Source of the DNA: Halomonas eurihalina
Lineage (GTDB): Bacteria > Pseudomonadota > Gammaproteobacteria > Pseudomonadales > Halomonadaceae
Length of the DNA stretch: 64,000 nt
Reading direction: 5' to 3'
Assembly: GCF_008274785.1 (NCBI RefSeq)
Contig: NZ_VTPU01000017.1
Span: 17,642 to 81,641 of the forward strand
Below, one piece after another: positions 11,147 through 22,681 of the stretch; position 1 is the first letter of the stretch, and each line of letters begins with the position of its first letter. Below the pieces are notes generated by a model that had not been told where the DNA came from, made no database searches, and worked only from the letters and a program-made list of their open reading frames with translations. The position numbers and the translations under genes were made by a program.

Positions 11147-13585
11147 ATGGCCAACGCCACTTCCGTCAATCCGCTCCGTGCGCCTCTGCGCCGCCTGATC
11201 GACGCCTGGACCCAAGTGCGCCTGCTCGAGCCCGCCGCGGAGGATCTCGGGCTCGACCCCGAATTACCGACCCTTTACGTTCTGCCGCGCTCATCCCTCT
11301 CTGATGGGTTGCTGCTCGAGGTTCTGGCCCGGCGACAGGGCCTGCCCGATGCCACCATGCCCAGGCAGCTCGGTGAGCGAATCCTGCCTGCCCAGCTCTC
11401 ACTCCCCACCACGCGACGTCGCCTGTGGCAGCGTCGCAAGAGTTCACGCTCGCCTTTCCAGGCGGTTATCGAAGCACACCGCGACACGGGCTGCGACATT
11501 CAACTGGTGCCCGTCAGCATCTTCTGGGGGCGGGCGCCTGGCAAGCGTTTCGGCCTCTGGCAGCTGCTTGCGGCCGATAGCTGGCGCCTCACCGGCCGGT
11601 TGCGACGCCTGCTGGCGGTCATGGTCAATGGGCGCGATCTGGAGGTTCATTTCGGCGCGCCCCTGCGCCTGGCCGAACTCGATGACGGGCGCGAAACGTC
11701 CCTCACCGACCGCAAGGCCGCCCGCCTGTTGCGCGTGCATTTCCGACGCATGCGCTCCCGCGTACTGGGACCGGACCTGTCCCACCGTCGCACCCTGATC
11801 GAGGGCGTGGCACGCAGCGAGCCGGTGCGCCGCGCCATCGCGGAGCAGGCCAGCCAGTCGCCTCGTCTGCGCGCACGCCTGACGAAACGCGCACGACGCT
11901 ATGGCCGTGAGATCGCCTCCAGCATGAGCTACCCGGTGATGCGCTTCCTCGATGGCGTGCTGCGGCGGTTGTGGAATCGCCTCTACGATGGCATCGATGC
12001 GCGTGGACTGGAGAGCATCAAGGACCTGGCCGGCGAGCACACCCTGGTCTATGTACCCTGTCATCGCAGCCACATCGACTATCTGCTGCTGTCCTATGTG
12101 CTCTACACCCAGGGGTTGATGCCTCCGCACATCGCCGCCGGCCGCAATCTCAACATGCCGCTGATCGGCCCCTTGCTGCGCCGCGGTGGCGCCTTCTTCA
12201 TGCGTCGCAGCTTTCGTGGCCAGCCGCTGTATTCGGCAGTCTTCAAGGAATATCTGCACCGCCTGCTCAATCGCGGGCATCCGCTGGAATACTTCATCGA
12301 AGGGGGGCGCTCGCGCAGCGGCAGGATGCTGCCGCCCCGCCCCGGCATGCTGTCCATGACGCTGGACTCCTTCCTGCGCAGCCAGTGGGAAGGCGGACAG
12401 TCGCTCGTCTTCGTGCCGGTCTACATCGGCTACGAGCGCATCCTCGAGGAAGCCAGCTATCAGCGCGAACTGGCCGGTGGCCGCAAGCGCAAGGAGTCGC
12501 CACTTGCCCTGCTGAGCATTCTGCGACGACTGCGTGAGCCCCATGGTCGCGTGGCACTAAACGTCGGCGAGCCGCTGTCGCTGGCCGACTTCCTCGACCA
12601 TACCCAGCCCGACTGGCGCAGCGCGACGTCGCCGAGCGAAGAAGCCCCCGAGTGGAAGCGCGCCGCGGTCACCGAGCTCGGGGAAACACTGGCGCGGCGC
12701 ATCAATGCCGCCGCCTCGCTCAACCCGGTGAACCTGGTCGCCCTCGGTATCCTGGCCACACCGCACCATGCCATCGAGGCCACACTGCTGGAACGCCATC
12801 TGACACTGCTGGCCGAGCTTAGCCAGCAGAGCACGACCACCTTGCCGCCCGGCGAGCCCGGCGACTGGATCGATCAGGCGCAATCGCTGGGCATGCTCAA
12901 GTACCAACCCCACGCCCTGGGCGACCTGGTCACCGCCGATCCCGCCCAAGCCACGCTGCTCGGCTGGTATCGCAACAATGTCCTGCATCTCTACGCACTG
13001 ACCGGCCTCACCGCCTTCGCCTTTCGCCACCAGGCCCGTCAGAGCCTGGATGACCTGGAACGCCTGCTGGCACCGAGCTGGCCGGTGCTGATGCGGGAAT
13101 TCGCCATTGCCCCGCCGGCCTCGTTTCGCGAGGCGCTGGCCGACACCCTCGAACGCCTCGCCGCACAGGGGCTTCTCGAGCGCGACGCCGAGGCCTGGCG
13201 ACGCACCGACTCGCTGACCGGCGAGGAACAATTGCGCATGCTGGGCCGGCTCATGCAGCCACCGCTGGAGCGCGGTTACCTGCTGCTCTCGGTACTGCTG
13301 GACGAGGCGCCGGGACACTTCACCCGCGACGCCCTGACCGAACGCACCCGACAGTTGGCCGAGCGCCTGGCACGCCTGACCGGACGCGATTCGCCGGAAT
13401 TCTTCGACGCACGCCTGTTCGCGGGCCTGGTGCAGAGTCTCGAGGCCGAAGGTTGGCTGCGCACCCGGGAAGGACGGCTCTATTACGGTTCGCGACTGTG
13501 TGAAGGTGCGCGACGCGGACAGACACTGTTTGACCCGGCGCTGCGTCATCGACTGCAGCGAATCGCGCGTCATGCCGAGGCGTGA
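11147..13585 (+). CDS. plsB: Glycerol-3-phosphate 1-O-acyltransferase PlsB
   Basis: This 812-residue membrane-associated enzyme transfers an acyl group to sn-1 of glycerol-3-phosphate, the first step of phospholipid synthesis. The four acyltransferase blocks are visible: HRSHIDYLLLSYVLY (H-x4-D), GGAFFMRRSFRG, FIEGGRSRSGR and VPVYIGYERILEEASY. Length and long flanking helical regions fit the gammaproteobacterial PlsB family. Confidence 0.97.
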   Translation: MANATSVNPLRAPLRRLIDAWTQVRLLEPAAEDLGLDPELPTLYVLPRSSLSDGLLLEVLARRQGLPDATMPRQLGERILPAQLSLPTTRRRLWQRRKSSRSPFQAVIEAHRDTGCDIQLVPVSIFWGRAPGKRFGLWQLLAADSWRLTGRLRRLLAVMVNGRDLEVHFGAPLRLAELDDGRETSLTDRKAARLLRVHFRRMRSRVLGPDLSHRRTLIEGVARSEPVRRAIAEQASQSPRLRARLTKRARRYGREIASSMSYPVMRFLDGVLRRLWNRLYDGIDARGLESIKDLAGEHTLVYVPCHRSHIDYLLLSYVLYTQGLMPPHIAAGRNLNMPLIGPLLRRGGAFFMRRSFRGQPLYSAVFKEYLHRLLNRGHPLEYFIEGGRSRSGRMLPPRPGMLSMTLDSFLRSQWEGGQSLVFVPVYIGYERILEEASYQRELAGGRKRKESPLALLSILRRLREPHGRVALNVGEPLSLADFLDHTQPDWRSATSPSEEAPEWKRAAVTELGETLARRINAAASLNPVNLVALGILATPHHAIEATLLERHLTLLAELSQQSTTTLPPGEPGDWIDQAQSLGMLKYQPHALGDLVTADPAQATLLGWYRNNVLHLYALTGLTAFAFRHQARQSLDDLERLLAPSWPVLMREFAIAPPASFREALADTLERLAAQGLLERDAEAWRRTDSLTGEEQLRMLGRLMQPPLERGYLLLSVLLDEAPGHFTRDALTERTRQLAERLARLTGRDSPEFFDARLFAGLVQSLEAEGWLRTREGRLYYGSRLCEGARRGQTLFDPALRHRLQRIARHAEA

Positions 13586-13598
13586 AACGGAGCGATAC

Positions 13599-14366
13599 CT
13601 ATGACGCCGTCAGCGAGCGATGGACATACAGATCATAGCGACTGGTCTTGCCCTCGAGCACATGGCGCGGCGCCGGGCCGTCGATGGGAGGCGCCTTGCG
13701 CGGTCGCTTGACGACCACGCGATGTGTCGCCACGTCCAGCGCCGCTTCCAGCAGTCGCGGGGCATCGGCGTCGTCGCCGGCCAGTTCGCGGAACAGCCGC
13801 ATTTCCTTCTTGACCAGCGCCGACTTGGCGCGATGCGGGAACATGGGGTCCAGATGAACGACCTGAGGCGCGATGCCGCTCTCTGCCACCCGGCGGGCCA
13901 GCTCATAGCCGGCGTCGCCATGCACCAACCGCATGCGGGCCGCGATTTCGGCGGCATCGGGATCGGCGGCGGCGCGCGCCAGTCCATCTTCCAGCAAGGC
14001 AGCAATGGCCGCCACGCGCTCGACCAGCAGTACCTCGGCACCGAGCGAGGCCAGCACGAAGGCGTCGCGCCCCAGGCCGGCGGTGGCGTCCACCACCGAG
14101 GGCGTCACGCCCTTGCCGAGACCGCAGGCCCGGGCAATCAACTGACCGCGGCCGCCACCGAAGCGACGCCGATGAGCGGCCCGCCCGGCGGCGAAATCCA
14201 CCGCCAGCGGATTGCCGTAATCGCGCGGATCACCGGCCAGTACCAGTCGTTCGTCCTCATGGCGCAAGACCAGGGGCGCGTCCGGTGCATCGACGCGCAT
14301 CGGCAGCCCCCAGCGGGCGGCCAGGCGGGCATCGTCTTCTACCGCGACACGGGCGCTGCCACTCAT
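13599..14366 (-). CDS. rsmJ: 16S rRNA (guanine(1516)-N(2))-methyltransferase RsmJ
   Basis: This 255-residue SAM-dependent methyltransferase has the SAM-binding motif [17 protein letters not shown] and the catalytic-loop motif HLDPMFPHR typical of RsmJ (YhiQ). It modifies G1516 of 16S rRNA. Its start overlaps the tsaB stop by 4 bp, so the two genes are translationally coupled RNA-modification genes. Confidence 0.93.
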   Translation of the reverse strand: MSGSARVAVEDDARLAARWGLPMRVDAPDAPLVLRHEDERLVLAGDPRDYGNPLAVDFAAGRAAHRRRFGGGRGQLIARACGLGKGVTPSVVDATAGLGRDAFVLASLGAEVLLVERVAAIAALLEDGLARAAADPDAAEIAARMRLVHGDAGYELARRVAESGIAPQVVHLDPMFPHRAKSALVKKEMRLFRELAGDDADAPRLLEAALDVATHRVVVKRPRKAPPIDGPAPRHVLEGKTSRYDLYVHRSLTAS

Positions 14367-15067
14367 CGCGACTTGCGCCAGGCGACCTGGTCACGCAGAT
14401 AGACCGGCTGCACCTCATGGGCCGGCCGACCCTCGCCGGCGGCAAAGGCATCGGCGGCCAACAGCACCAGGTCTTCGGCGGCGACGTCCACATCCGGCAG
14501 GCACAGGCTCATCGCCACCTGCGTCCCGGCGGGCATCGACTCCCGCAGCGTCCAGCCGGAACCCACACCCACCCAGTCGTGATCGTCATGTCCTTCGGGC
14601 AGTTGCAGCCGCTCCGGCGGCAGCACCGCCTCCTCGTCCAACGGCTCGACATGGCCCTGGTGACACCGCCAGCAGGCGGCATAGATCTCGCCCATGCGCG
14701 CATCCAAAGCCGTGATCAGGTAACGATAGTGATGGCGACGATGCGCCCCCAGCGCCAGCGCCTGAAGCGTCGAGATGCCGAGCAGGGGGCGATCCAGGCC
14801 GAAGGCCAGCCCCTGGGCGGCCCCCGCCGCGATGCGTAGCCCGGTAAAAGAGCCGGGGCCTCGACCATAGGCGATGGCATCGAGATCGGCAGGCGTCACA
14901 CCGGCTTCGTCGAGCACCTCGTCGACCATCGGCAGCAGGCGGCGGGTATGCGCCCGGGGCGCAAGCTCGAAACGGGAGATCAGCTCGTCAGGATGATTGT
15001 CTCGGCGACGCAATAGAGCGGCGGAACAGGCGCTCGAGGAGGCGTCCAGGGCCAGCAGGATCGGCAT
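14363..15067 (-). CDS. tsaB: tRNA threonylcarbamoyladenosine biosynthesis protein TsaB
   Basis: This 234-residue ASKHA-fold protein has the N-terminal [18 protein letters not shown] strand-loop-strand and the [21 protein letters not shown] motif diagnostic of TsaB (YeaZ). TsaB partners TsaD and TsaE in making t6A37 in tRNAs that read ANN codons. trmO, which further methylates t6A, is encoded 8 kb away. Confidence 0.94.
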   Translation of the reverse strand: MPILLALDASSSACSAALLRRRDNHPDELISRFELAPRAHTRRLLPMVDEVLDEAGVTPADLDAIAYGRGPGSFTGLRIAAGAAQGLAFGLDRPLLGISTLQALALGAHRRHHYRYLITALDARMGEIYAACWRCHQGHVEPLDEEAVLPPERLQLPEGHDDHDWVGVGSGWTLRESMPAGTQVAMSLCLPDVDVAAEDLVLLAADAFAAGEGRPAHEVQPVYLRDQVAWRKSR

Positions 15068-15108
15068 GAGGAATACGCGATGATGAAAAATGTCGGGGCA
15101 TTATACGA

Positions 15109-15134
15109 CAACGGCCCGCATCGTGCGGGCCGTT
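15109..15134. terminator. Hairpin downstream of adk
   Basis: AACGGCCCGCA and TGCGGGCCGTT arms form an 11-bp perfect stem with a TCG loop just past the adk stop codon. The following T-run on the minus strand is poor, so it may be a weak terminator or a 3'-end stabilising hairpin. Confidence 0.6.
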
Positions 15135-15155
15135 GTTCTCAGCGATCACAGAACG

Positions 15156-15812
<657 letters not shown>

Positions 15813-16005
15813 CTAACTGCTCCTTGAAAACGAGGAAGTGGCAAAGATTGAAAAATGAGAAGCGAACCATACCCGTGCCATTCCCGCCAGACAAGCAGCA
15901 CGGCTCAGCGAGTCGCCATTGCCATGAAAAAAAACTGCAACAACAGTCAGTTAAGCTTACTAGGACTTTCGTCTGCCTGCCCGATGACAGGCACCGTGAA
16001 AGGCT

Positions 16006-16038
16006 TGAAAAAACGACGGCGCCTCGCGGCGCCGTCGT
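16006..16038 (-). terminator. Strong intrinsic terminator of aceEF
   Basis: On the minus strand ACGACGGCGCC, a 4-base loop and GGCGCCGTCGT form an 11-bp stem followed by TTTTTTC. It lies about 30 bp past the aceF stop codon. Confidence 0.85.
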
Positions 16039-16070
16039 CTCGTCATGGCCTGTAATGGCCTCGCCAACTA

Positions 16071-18086
16071 TCAGAGCAGCAGACGACGGATATCCGTCAG
16101 TACCTGTCCCAAAAAGGCGGTGAAGCGTGCCGCATCGGCGCCATTGACCGCACGGTGGTCATAGGACAACGACAGCGGCATCATCAGCCGCGGCTGGAAG
16201 GCCTGACCATCCCATACCGGCTTGGTCTGCGACTTGGAGACGCCCAGAATGGCGACCTCCGGCGCATTGACGATCGGCGTGAAGGCGGTACCGCCGATGG
16301 AGCCCAGGCTGGAGATGGTGAAGCAACCACCGGTCATCTCCTCGCGCTTGAGCTTCTTCGACTGTGCCTTGCCGGCCAGTTCCACGGATTCCTTGGCCAG
16401 ATCGATCAGCGACTTCTGGTCGGCATCACGAATCACCGGCACCATCAGCCCGTCCGGCGTATCCACGGCGATGCCGATATGCACGTACTTCTTGTGCACC
16501 ACGGTTTCACCGTCGCTCTTCAGGCTGACATTGAACTGCGGGAACTTGCGCAGCGCGAAGGCGCAGGCCTTGATCAAGAACGGCAGCGGCGTGAGCTTGG
16601 CGCCCTGGGCCTCCGCCTCGGCCTTCATCGACTTGCGGAAAGCTTCCAGCTCGGTGATGTCAGCCTCGTCGAACTGGGTCACATGCGGCAGGTTGACCCA
16701 GCTACGATGCAGGTTGGTCGCGCCCATCTTCATCAGGCGGCCCATCGGCTTCTCTTCGACCTCGCCGAACTGGCTGAAGTCGACATCCGGCACCGACGGA
16801 ATGCCCGATCCACCTTCAGCGGCCGCGCCGCCGGCAGGCGTCTTGGCCTGACCGGCCATGACCTGCTTGACGTAGTTGTGGACGTCTTCCTTGAGCACCC
16901 GCTCCTTGGGACCGGTGGGCTTGACCAGCCCCAGGTCGACACCCAACTCGCGGGCCAGCATGCGAACCGCCGGACCAGCATGCACCAGCTTGCCGTCGCG
17001 GGGCTTGTGAGCCGCCATCTCCGCCTCGGGGCTGGGCCGACCGGCCGGCTTGTCGTCGCCCGACTCGCGCTTGGCGCTCGACGCTTCGGCTTTCTCAGTC
17101 GGCTTCTGCTCGGCCTTCTTCGCTGCAGGCTTGGCGGCGGCAGTCTCGATGATGGCGATCACATCGCCCTCGGAGACGGTGTCGCCCTCCTTCACCTTCA
17201 GCTCGACCAGCTTGCCCTTGTGGGGGCTCGGCACGTCCATGGAGGCCTTGTCGGATTCCAGCGTGATCAGCGGATCCTCTTCGTCGACCTCGTCGCCCTC
17301 GGCGACCGCCACCTCGATGATCGGCACGTCGCTGGAACCACCGAGGTCCGGCACGCGAACCTCCTTGCGCTCGGGCTCGCCCCCGGCAGATTCCTCGTCG
17401 GCCTCGGGCTCGGCGGCAGCTTCCGGCTCGCTCGGTGCCTCATCGGCGGCCGGAGCACTCTCGCTCGCCTCGGCTCCGCCCGACTCATCGGCGACTTCCA
17501 TGCTGCCGATCACATCGCCCTCGGAGACGGTGTCGCCTTCCTTGACGGTCAGGCTGACCAGCTTGCCGGCATAGGGGCTCGGTACATCCATGGAGGCCTT
17601 GTCGGACTCCAGGGTGATCAAGGTGTCCTCGGCGTCGAGCGTGTCGCCCTCGCTGGCCGCCACCTCGATGATCTCGACATCGGATGCGCCGCCGAGATCG
17701 GGTACCTTGATCTCTACCGTACGCGAGCCGCCACCGGACTTGGCGGCAGGCTTGGCCGGCGCTTCTTCGGCCGGCGCTTCGTCGGACTTCGGGGCCGACG
17801 CCTGCTCGGCGGCGGCGTCTTCCCCGCCATCGTCGGCGTCACCGCCGCCTTCGGCTTCGAGTTCGACGATAGCGTCACCTTCGGAGACGGTATCGCCCTC
17901 CTTAACCAGCACTTTCAGCACCTTGCCGCCCTGGGGCGACGGTACGTCCATGCTGGCCTTGTCGGATTCCAATGTGATCAGGGTGTCTTCTGGCTCGATG
18001 ACATCGCCTTCCGACACTGCGATCTCGATGATTTCGACATCGGTATCGCCACCGATATCGGGCACTTTGATGATTTCGCTACTCAA
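16071..18086 (-). CDS. aceF: Pyruvate dehydrogenase E2, dihydrolipoamide acetyltransferase, three lipoyl domains
   Basis: This 671-residue subunit carries acetyl groups on swinging lipoyl arms and transfers them to CoA. Three lipoyl domains are present, each with the ESDKASMDVPSP signature; the lipoylated lysines are K43, K163 and K280. They are joined by Ala/Pro/Glu/Asp linkers that are unusually acidic, as expected in a halophile. A peripheral-subunit-binding domain (AGPAVRMLARELGVDL to KEDVHNYV) and the catalytic domain with SYDHRAVNGADAARF follow. It lies 72 bp downstream of aceE. No E3 (lpd) gene is present here. Confidence 0.97.
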   Translation of the reverse strand: MSSEIIKVPDIGGDTDVEIIEIAVSEGDVIEPEDTLITLESDKASMDVPSPQGGKVLKVLVKEGDTVSEGDAIVELEAEGGGDADDGGEDAAAEQASAPKSDEAPAEEAPAKPAAKSGGGSRTVEIKVPDLGGASDVEIIEVAASEGDTLDAEDTLITLESDKASMDVPSPYAGKLVSLTVKEGDTVSEGDVIGSMEVADESGGAEASESAPAADEAPSEPEAAAEPEADEESAGGEPERKEVRVPDLGGSSDVPIIEVAVAEGDEVDEEDPLITLESDKASMDVPSPHKGKLVELKVKEGDTVSEGDVIAIIETAAAKPAAKKAEQKPTEKAEASSAKRESGDDKPAGRPSPEAEMAAHKPRDGKLVHAGPAVRMLARELGVDLGLVKPTGPKERVLKEDVHNYVKQVMAGQAKTPAGGAAAEGGSGIPSVPDVDFSQFGEVEEKPMGRLMKMGATNLHRSWVNLPHVTQFDEADITELEAFRKSMKAEAEAQGAKLTPLPFLIKACAFALRKFPQFNVSLKSDGETVVHKKYVHIGIAVDTPDGLMVPVIRDADQKSLIDLAKESVELAGKAQSKKLKREEMTGGCFTISSLGSIGGTAFTPIVNAPEVAILGVSKSQTKPVWDGQAFQPRLMMPLSLSYDHRAVNGADAARFTAFLGQVLTDIRRLLL

Positions 18087-18158
18087 GGTCGCGCTCCTTC
18101 AAACTCTTGACGGGGGCGGGCCCTGACGGCCCGCCATGCCACCGGATCGGTCGACGAC

Positions 18159-20837
18159 TCACACCTCAAGCGGGTTCGGCTTGTTGGGGTCGATGCCGTA
18201 CTTCTCGATGGCCTCGGCCACGACCTTGCGATCGATCTCGCCACGATCAGCCAGCGCCTTGAGCGCGGCCACGGTAACGAAGTAGCGATTGACCTCGAAG
18301 AAGTGACGCAGCTTCTCGCGGGTATCGGAACGGCCATAACCATCGGTGCCCAATACATGATAGTCGGTCGGCACCCAGGCGCGGACCTGGTCGGCGAACA
18401 GCTTCATGTAGTCGGTGGAGGCGATGGCCGGCCCCTGACGGCCTTCCAGGCAAGCGGTAACGTGCGGCTTGCCCGGCTCCTCGGCCGGCTTGAGGAAGGC
18501 CTGGCGATCAACCTCCAGCGCCTCGCGACGCAGCTCGTTGAAGCTGGTGACGCTCCAGATGTCGGCGCCAATGCCCCACTCTTCGGCGAGCAGCTCAGCG
18601 GCCGCCTCGACCTCACGCAGGATGGTGCCGGAGCCCATCAACTGGACGCGAGCCTTGTCGCCCTGGGTTTCGCGCAGCAGGTACATGCCCTTGATGATGT
18701 CCTCGGTGGGCACCTCTTCCAGGGCCGGCTGCTCGTAGTTCTCGTTCATCACCGTCAGATAGTAGAAGCAGTTTTCCTTGTCGGCGTACATCCGCTTCAG
18801 ACCATCCTGGACGATCACCGCCACCTCATGGGCATAGGTAGGATCATAACTACGGCAATTGGGAATCATCGAGGCCTGGAGATGGCTATGGCCATCCTGG
18901 TGCTGCAGGCCTTCGCCGTTCAGGGTCGTGCGCCCGGCAGTACCGCCAACCAGGAAGCCACGCGCCTGCATGTCGCCGGCAGCCCAGGCCAGATCGCCGA
19001 TACGCTGGAAGCCGAACATCGAGTAGTAGATGTAGAACGGCAGCAGCGGCAGGCCATGGTTGCTGTAGGAGGTCGCGGCGGCAATCCAGGACGACATGGC
19101 GCCGGCCTCGGTGATGCCTTCCTCGAGGACCTGACCCGCCTGGTCCTCGCGATAGAACATCAGCTGGCCCTTGTCCATGGGCTCGTACTTCTGCCCTTCG
19201 GAGGTATAGATGCCGAGCTGGCGGAACATGCCCTCCATGCCGAACGTGCGCGCCTCGTCGGGCACGATCGGCACGACCTGCTTACCGACTTTCTTGTCCT
19301 TGACCAGGCCGTTGAGGATGCGCACGAAGGCCATGGTCGTGGAAACTTCACGGCCGTTGGAGCCCTTCAGCTGCGAGGCGAAGGTCTTGTCCTCGAGCGA
19401 CGGAATCTCCAGGGCCTCGAAGTCCGGGTTGCGCGCCGGCAGGTAGCCGCCCAGACGCTCGCGCTGGAGATGCATGTATTTCATCTCCGGGCTGTCGTCG
19501 TCCGGCTTGTAGTAGGGCATCTCGTTTTCGATCTGCTCGTCGGAGACCGGGATGCCGAAACGATCGCGGAAGTCCTTCAGGACGTCCGGGTCGTCGATGG
19601 ACTTGACCTGGTGGGCCTCGTTGTCGGCCTCGCCGCCGGCGGCGCCCAGGCCGTAGCCCTTGACGGTATGCGCCAGGATGACGGTGGGACGACCGTTGGC
19701 ATTATGGAAGGCCTCATGGTAGGCCGCATAGATCTTGAACGGATCGTGGCCACCGCGGTTGAGCTTCCAGATGTCCTCGTCGGACATGTCCTTGACCAGC
19801 TCGGCGGTCTCGGGATACTTGCCGAAGAAGTGCTCCCGGGTATAGGCGCCGCCGTTGGCCTTGTAGTTCTGGTATTCGCCGTCGACCGCCTCGTCCATGC
19901 GCTTCTGCAGGATGCCCTTCTTGTCCTTCTCGAAGAGCGGGTCCCACAGCCGCCCCCAGACGACCTTGATGACGTTCCAGCCGGCACCCCGGAACACGCC
20001 TTCGAGCTCGTCCATGATGCGCGAATTGCCACGCACCGGGCCATCGAGACGCTGCAGGTTGCAGTTGACGACGAAGTTCAGGTTGTCGAGTTTCTCGCGG
20101 CTGGCGAGATGAATGGCGCCCAGTGTTTCCGGCTCGTCACACTCGCCATCACCGAGGAAGGCCCAGACCTTGCGGTCCTGCATCGGCTGCAGGCCACGCT
20201 GGTCCAGATACTTCATGACATGGGCCTGATAAATGGCCATGATCGGCCCCAGCCCCATGGAGACCGTGGGCAATTGCCAATAGTTAGGCATCAACCAGGG
20301 GTGCGGATAGGACGACAGGCCATCGCCATCCACTTCCTGGCGGTACTTGTCCATCTGGTCTTCGGTCAGGCGACCTTCCAGATAGGAGCGTGCATAGATA
20401 CCCGGGGAGCTGTGGCCCTGGATGAACACCAGGTCGCCCTTGAAATCGCCATTGGCGGCGCGGAAGAAGTGGTTGAAGCCCACGTCGTAGAGGGTCGCGC
20501 TGGACATGAAACTGGCCAGATGCCCCCCGATACCCTTGTTCGCCTTGTTGGCCCGGGTCACCATGGCGGCCATGTTCCAGCGAACCAGCGAACGAATGCG
20601 GCGCTCCATGAACAGGTCGCCCGGCATCGGCGCCTCACGATGCACCGGAATGGTGTTGCGGTGCGGCGTCGTCACCGAGAAGGGCACTTGCATGCCATCG
20701 CGGCGATAGCGATCCGCTAGCCGGTTCATGAGGTACCGGGCCCGGTCCTCACCCTCGCGATCCAGAACCGACTCCAGGGAATCCAACCACTCCTGGGTTT
20801 CGACCGGATCGAGATCTTCTCGTGTCTCAAGACTCAT
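18159..20837 (-). CDS. aceE: Pyruvate dehydrogenase E1 component (homodimeric type)
   Basis: This 892-residue thiamine-diphosphate enzyme decarboxylates pyruvate and reductively acetylates lipoyl-E2. It has the ThDP/Mg motif GDGECDEPETLGAI to NFVVNCN and the single-chain AceE length of about 890 residues. The start MSLETREDLDPVETQEW matches the family N terminus. It is first in the aceE-aceF operon. Its leader contains a 9-bp-stem inverted repeat. Confidence 0.98.
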   Translation of the reverse strand: MSLETREDLDPVETQEWLDSLESVLDREGEDRARYLMNRLADRYRRDGMQVPFSVTTPHRNTIPVHREAPMPGDLFMERRIRSLVRWNMAAMVTRANKANKGIGGHLASFMSSATLYDVGFNHFFRAANGDFKGDLVFIQGHSSPGIYARSYLEGRLTEDQMDKYRQEVDGDGLSSYPHPWLMPNYWQLPTVSMGLGPIMAIYQAHVMKYLDQRGLQPMQDRKVWAFLGDGECDEPETLGAIHLASREKLDNLNFVVNCNLQRLDGPVRGNSRIMDELEGVFRGAGWNVIKVVWGRLWDPLFEKDKKGILQKRMDEAVDGEYQNYKANGGAYTREHFFGKYPETAELVKDMSDEDIWKLNRGGHDPFKIYAAYHEAFHNANGRPTVILAHTVKGYGLGAAGGEADNEAHQVKSIDDPDVLKDFRDRFGIPVSDEQIENEMPYYKPDDDSPEMKYMHLQRERLGGYLPARNPDFEALEIPSLEDKTFASQLKGSNGREVSTTMAFVRILNGLVKDKKVGKQVVPIVPDEARTFGMEGMFRQLGIYTSEGQKYEPMDKGQLMFYREDQAGQVLEEGITEAGAMSSWIAAATSYSNHGLPLLPFYIYYSMFGFQRIGDLAWAAGDMQARGFLVGGTAGRTTLNGEGLQHQDGHSHLQASMIPNCRSYDPTYAHEVAVIVQDGLKRMYADKENCFYYLTVMNENYEQPALEEVPTEDIIKGMYLLRETQGDKARVQLMGSGTILREVEAAAELLAEEWGIGADIWSVTSFNELRREALEVDRQAFLKPAEEPGKPHVTACLEGRQGPAIASTDYMKLFADQVRAWVPTDYHVLGTDGYGRSDTREKLRHFFEVNRYFVTVAALKALADRGEIDRKVVAEAIEKYGIDPNKPNPLEV

Positions 20838-21181
20838 AGACGTCTCTCCGAATGACGTTGGGGCGACAGCCCCGCAGCGAGGGGCCTGTGGCGCTCTGTG
20901 GGAAGGCGTGGAAGCGGTTCCACGCCATCTGCCAGATTTGTAGTCGTTTTACAAGACAACGCGACCAATGTCGGTGGGTGCGCTGACGATACCGTAAACA
21001 CTCACTGCTGCCAATTGAAACAGACATGGAAATTTTTTTCAAAACCCACATGACGCCCACAACCCTTGGGCTATCCCGCACCTTCATAGTGGATCGCACC
21101 ATGAAAGCCGAGTTAGTAGAACAACGACCTGGGCCGGGGTCACAAGAGACATACCAGGCAAAAAGTATGTTTTTTTACGCA
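20838..21181. promoter_or_regulatory. aceE upstream region
   Basis: This 344-bp gene-free region lies between the 3' end of ampD and the start of aceE and should hold the aceE promoter. It is AT-richer near 21026-21060 and contains the inverted repeat listed separately. A second imperfect hairpin (ACAGCCCC with GGGGCCTGT) lies at about 20868-20890. I found no plausible small gene and no E. coli-like PdhR box. Confidence 0.5.
20905..20926. promoter_or_regulatory. Perfect 9-bp inverted repeat in the aceE leader
   Basis: GGCGTGGAA, GCGG spacer and TTCCACGCC form a perfect dyad about 70-90 bp before the aceE start. It could be an operator for a pyruvate-responsive regulator or an mRNA leader hairpin. 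The regulator is unknown. Confidence 0.4.
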
Positions 21182-21745
21182 CTATCGAGTCACTTTACCC
21201 ACCGATTGGCGAAAATAAGCCCAATCGAAGGCCGGCCCGGGATCGCTCTTGCGTAGTGGCGCAACACGGGCATGACTGGTGATGCGCTCCGCTGTAATGG
21301 CCGGATATTGAGCCCGCAGTGACCGCGTGGCGCAGGCCAGGGAGCGGTACTGCGCCTCGGTGTAGGGCGTCACTTCATCCCCTTCCAGTTCGATGCCCAC
21401 CGAGAAGTCGTTCAGTGCCCGACGCCATCGCCTGCCGTCGCGCCACCATGAACGGCCCGCGTGCCAGGCTCGCGCCGTGAACGGCACGAACTGCACACAG
21501 CCTCCATCGCGCCGGATCAACAGGTGGGCCGACACCCGCAGCCCGCGGATAGCAGCAAAATAAGGATGCGCCTCGGCATCCAGGCGATTGGTGAACAATC
21601 GCTCGATGGCATCGCCGGAGAACTGCCCCGGCGGCAGGCTGATGGAATGCAGGACCAGCAAGGACACCTCGCCCTCCGGTCGCGCGTCCTGATTGGGCGA
21701 TATCACGTGGCGCGCGCCCTCCAGCCAGCCCTGTTCAATCGGCAT
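21182..21745 (-). CDS. ampD: 1,6-anhydro-N-acetylmuramyl-L-alanine amidase AmpD
   Basis: This 187-residue zinc amidase of the N-acetylmuramoyl-L-alanine amidase type 2 family cleaves anhydro-muropeptides during cytoplasmic wall recycling. Zinc ligands are visible in LVLHSISLPPGQF, in ARAWHAGRSWW and in SHARVAPLRKSDPGPAFDW. There is no signal peptide, which fits cytoplasmic AmpD rather than a periplasmic amidase. An AGGGG ribosome-binding site precedes the ATG. It is divergent from nadC by about 80 bp, the arrangement I recall from Pseudomonas. Confidence 0.95.
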   Translation of the reverse strand: MPIEQGWLEGARHVISPNQDARPEGEVSLLVLHSISLPPGQFSGDAIERLFTNRLDAEAHPYFAAIRGLRVSAHLLIRRDGGCVQFVPFTARAWHAGRSWWRDGRRWRRALNDFSVGIELEGDEVTPYTEAQYRSLACATRSLRAQYPAITAERITSHARVAPLRKSDPGPAFDWAYFRQSVGKVTR

Positions 21746-21758
21746 GCTTACCCCCTGA

Positions 21759-22676
<918 letters not shown>

Positions 22677-22681
22677 CGCCT

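Noticed and set aside
16155..18110. 651-codon plus-strand open frame opposite aceF
   Set aside because: It is antisense to the well-supported aceF gene, and its low-complexity His/Gly/Leu composition is what a high-GC antisense frame gives.
18303..20720. 805-codon plus-strand open frame opposite aceE
   Set aside because: Antisense shadow of aceE, with no recognisable domain and no ribosome-binding site.
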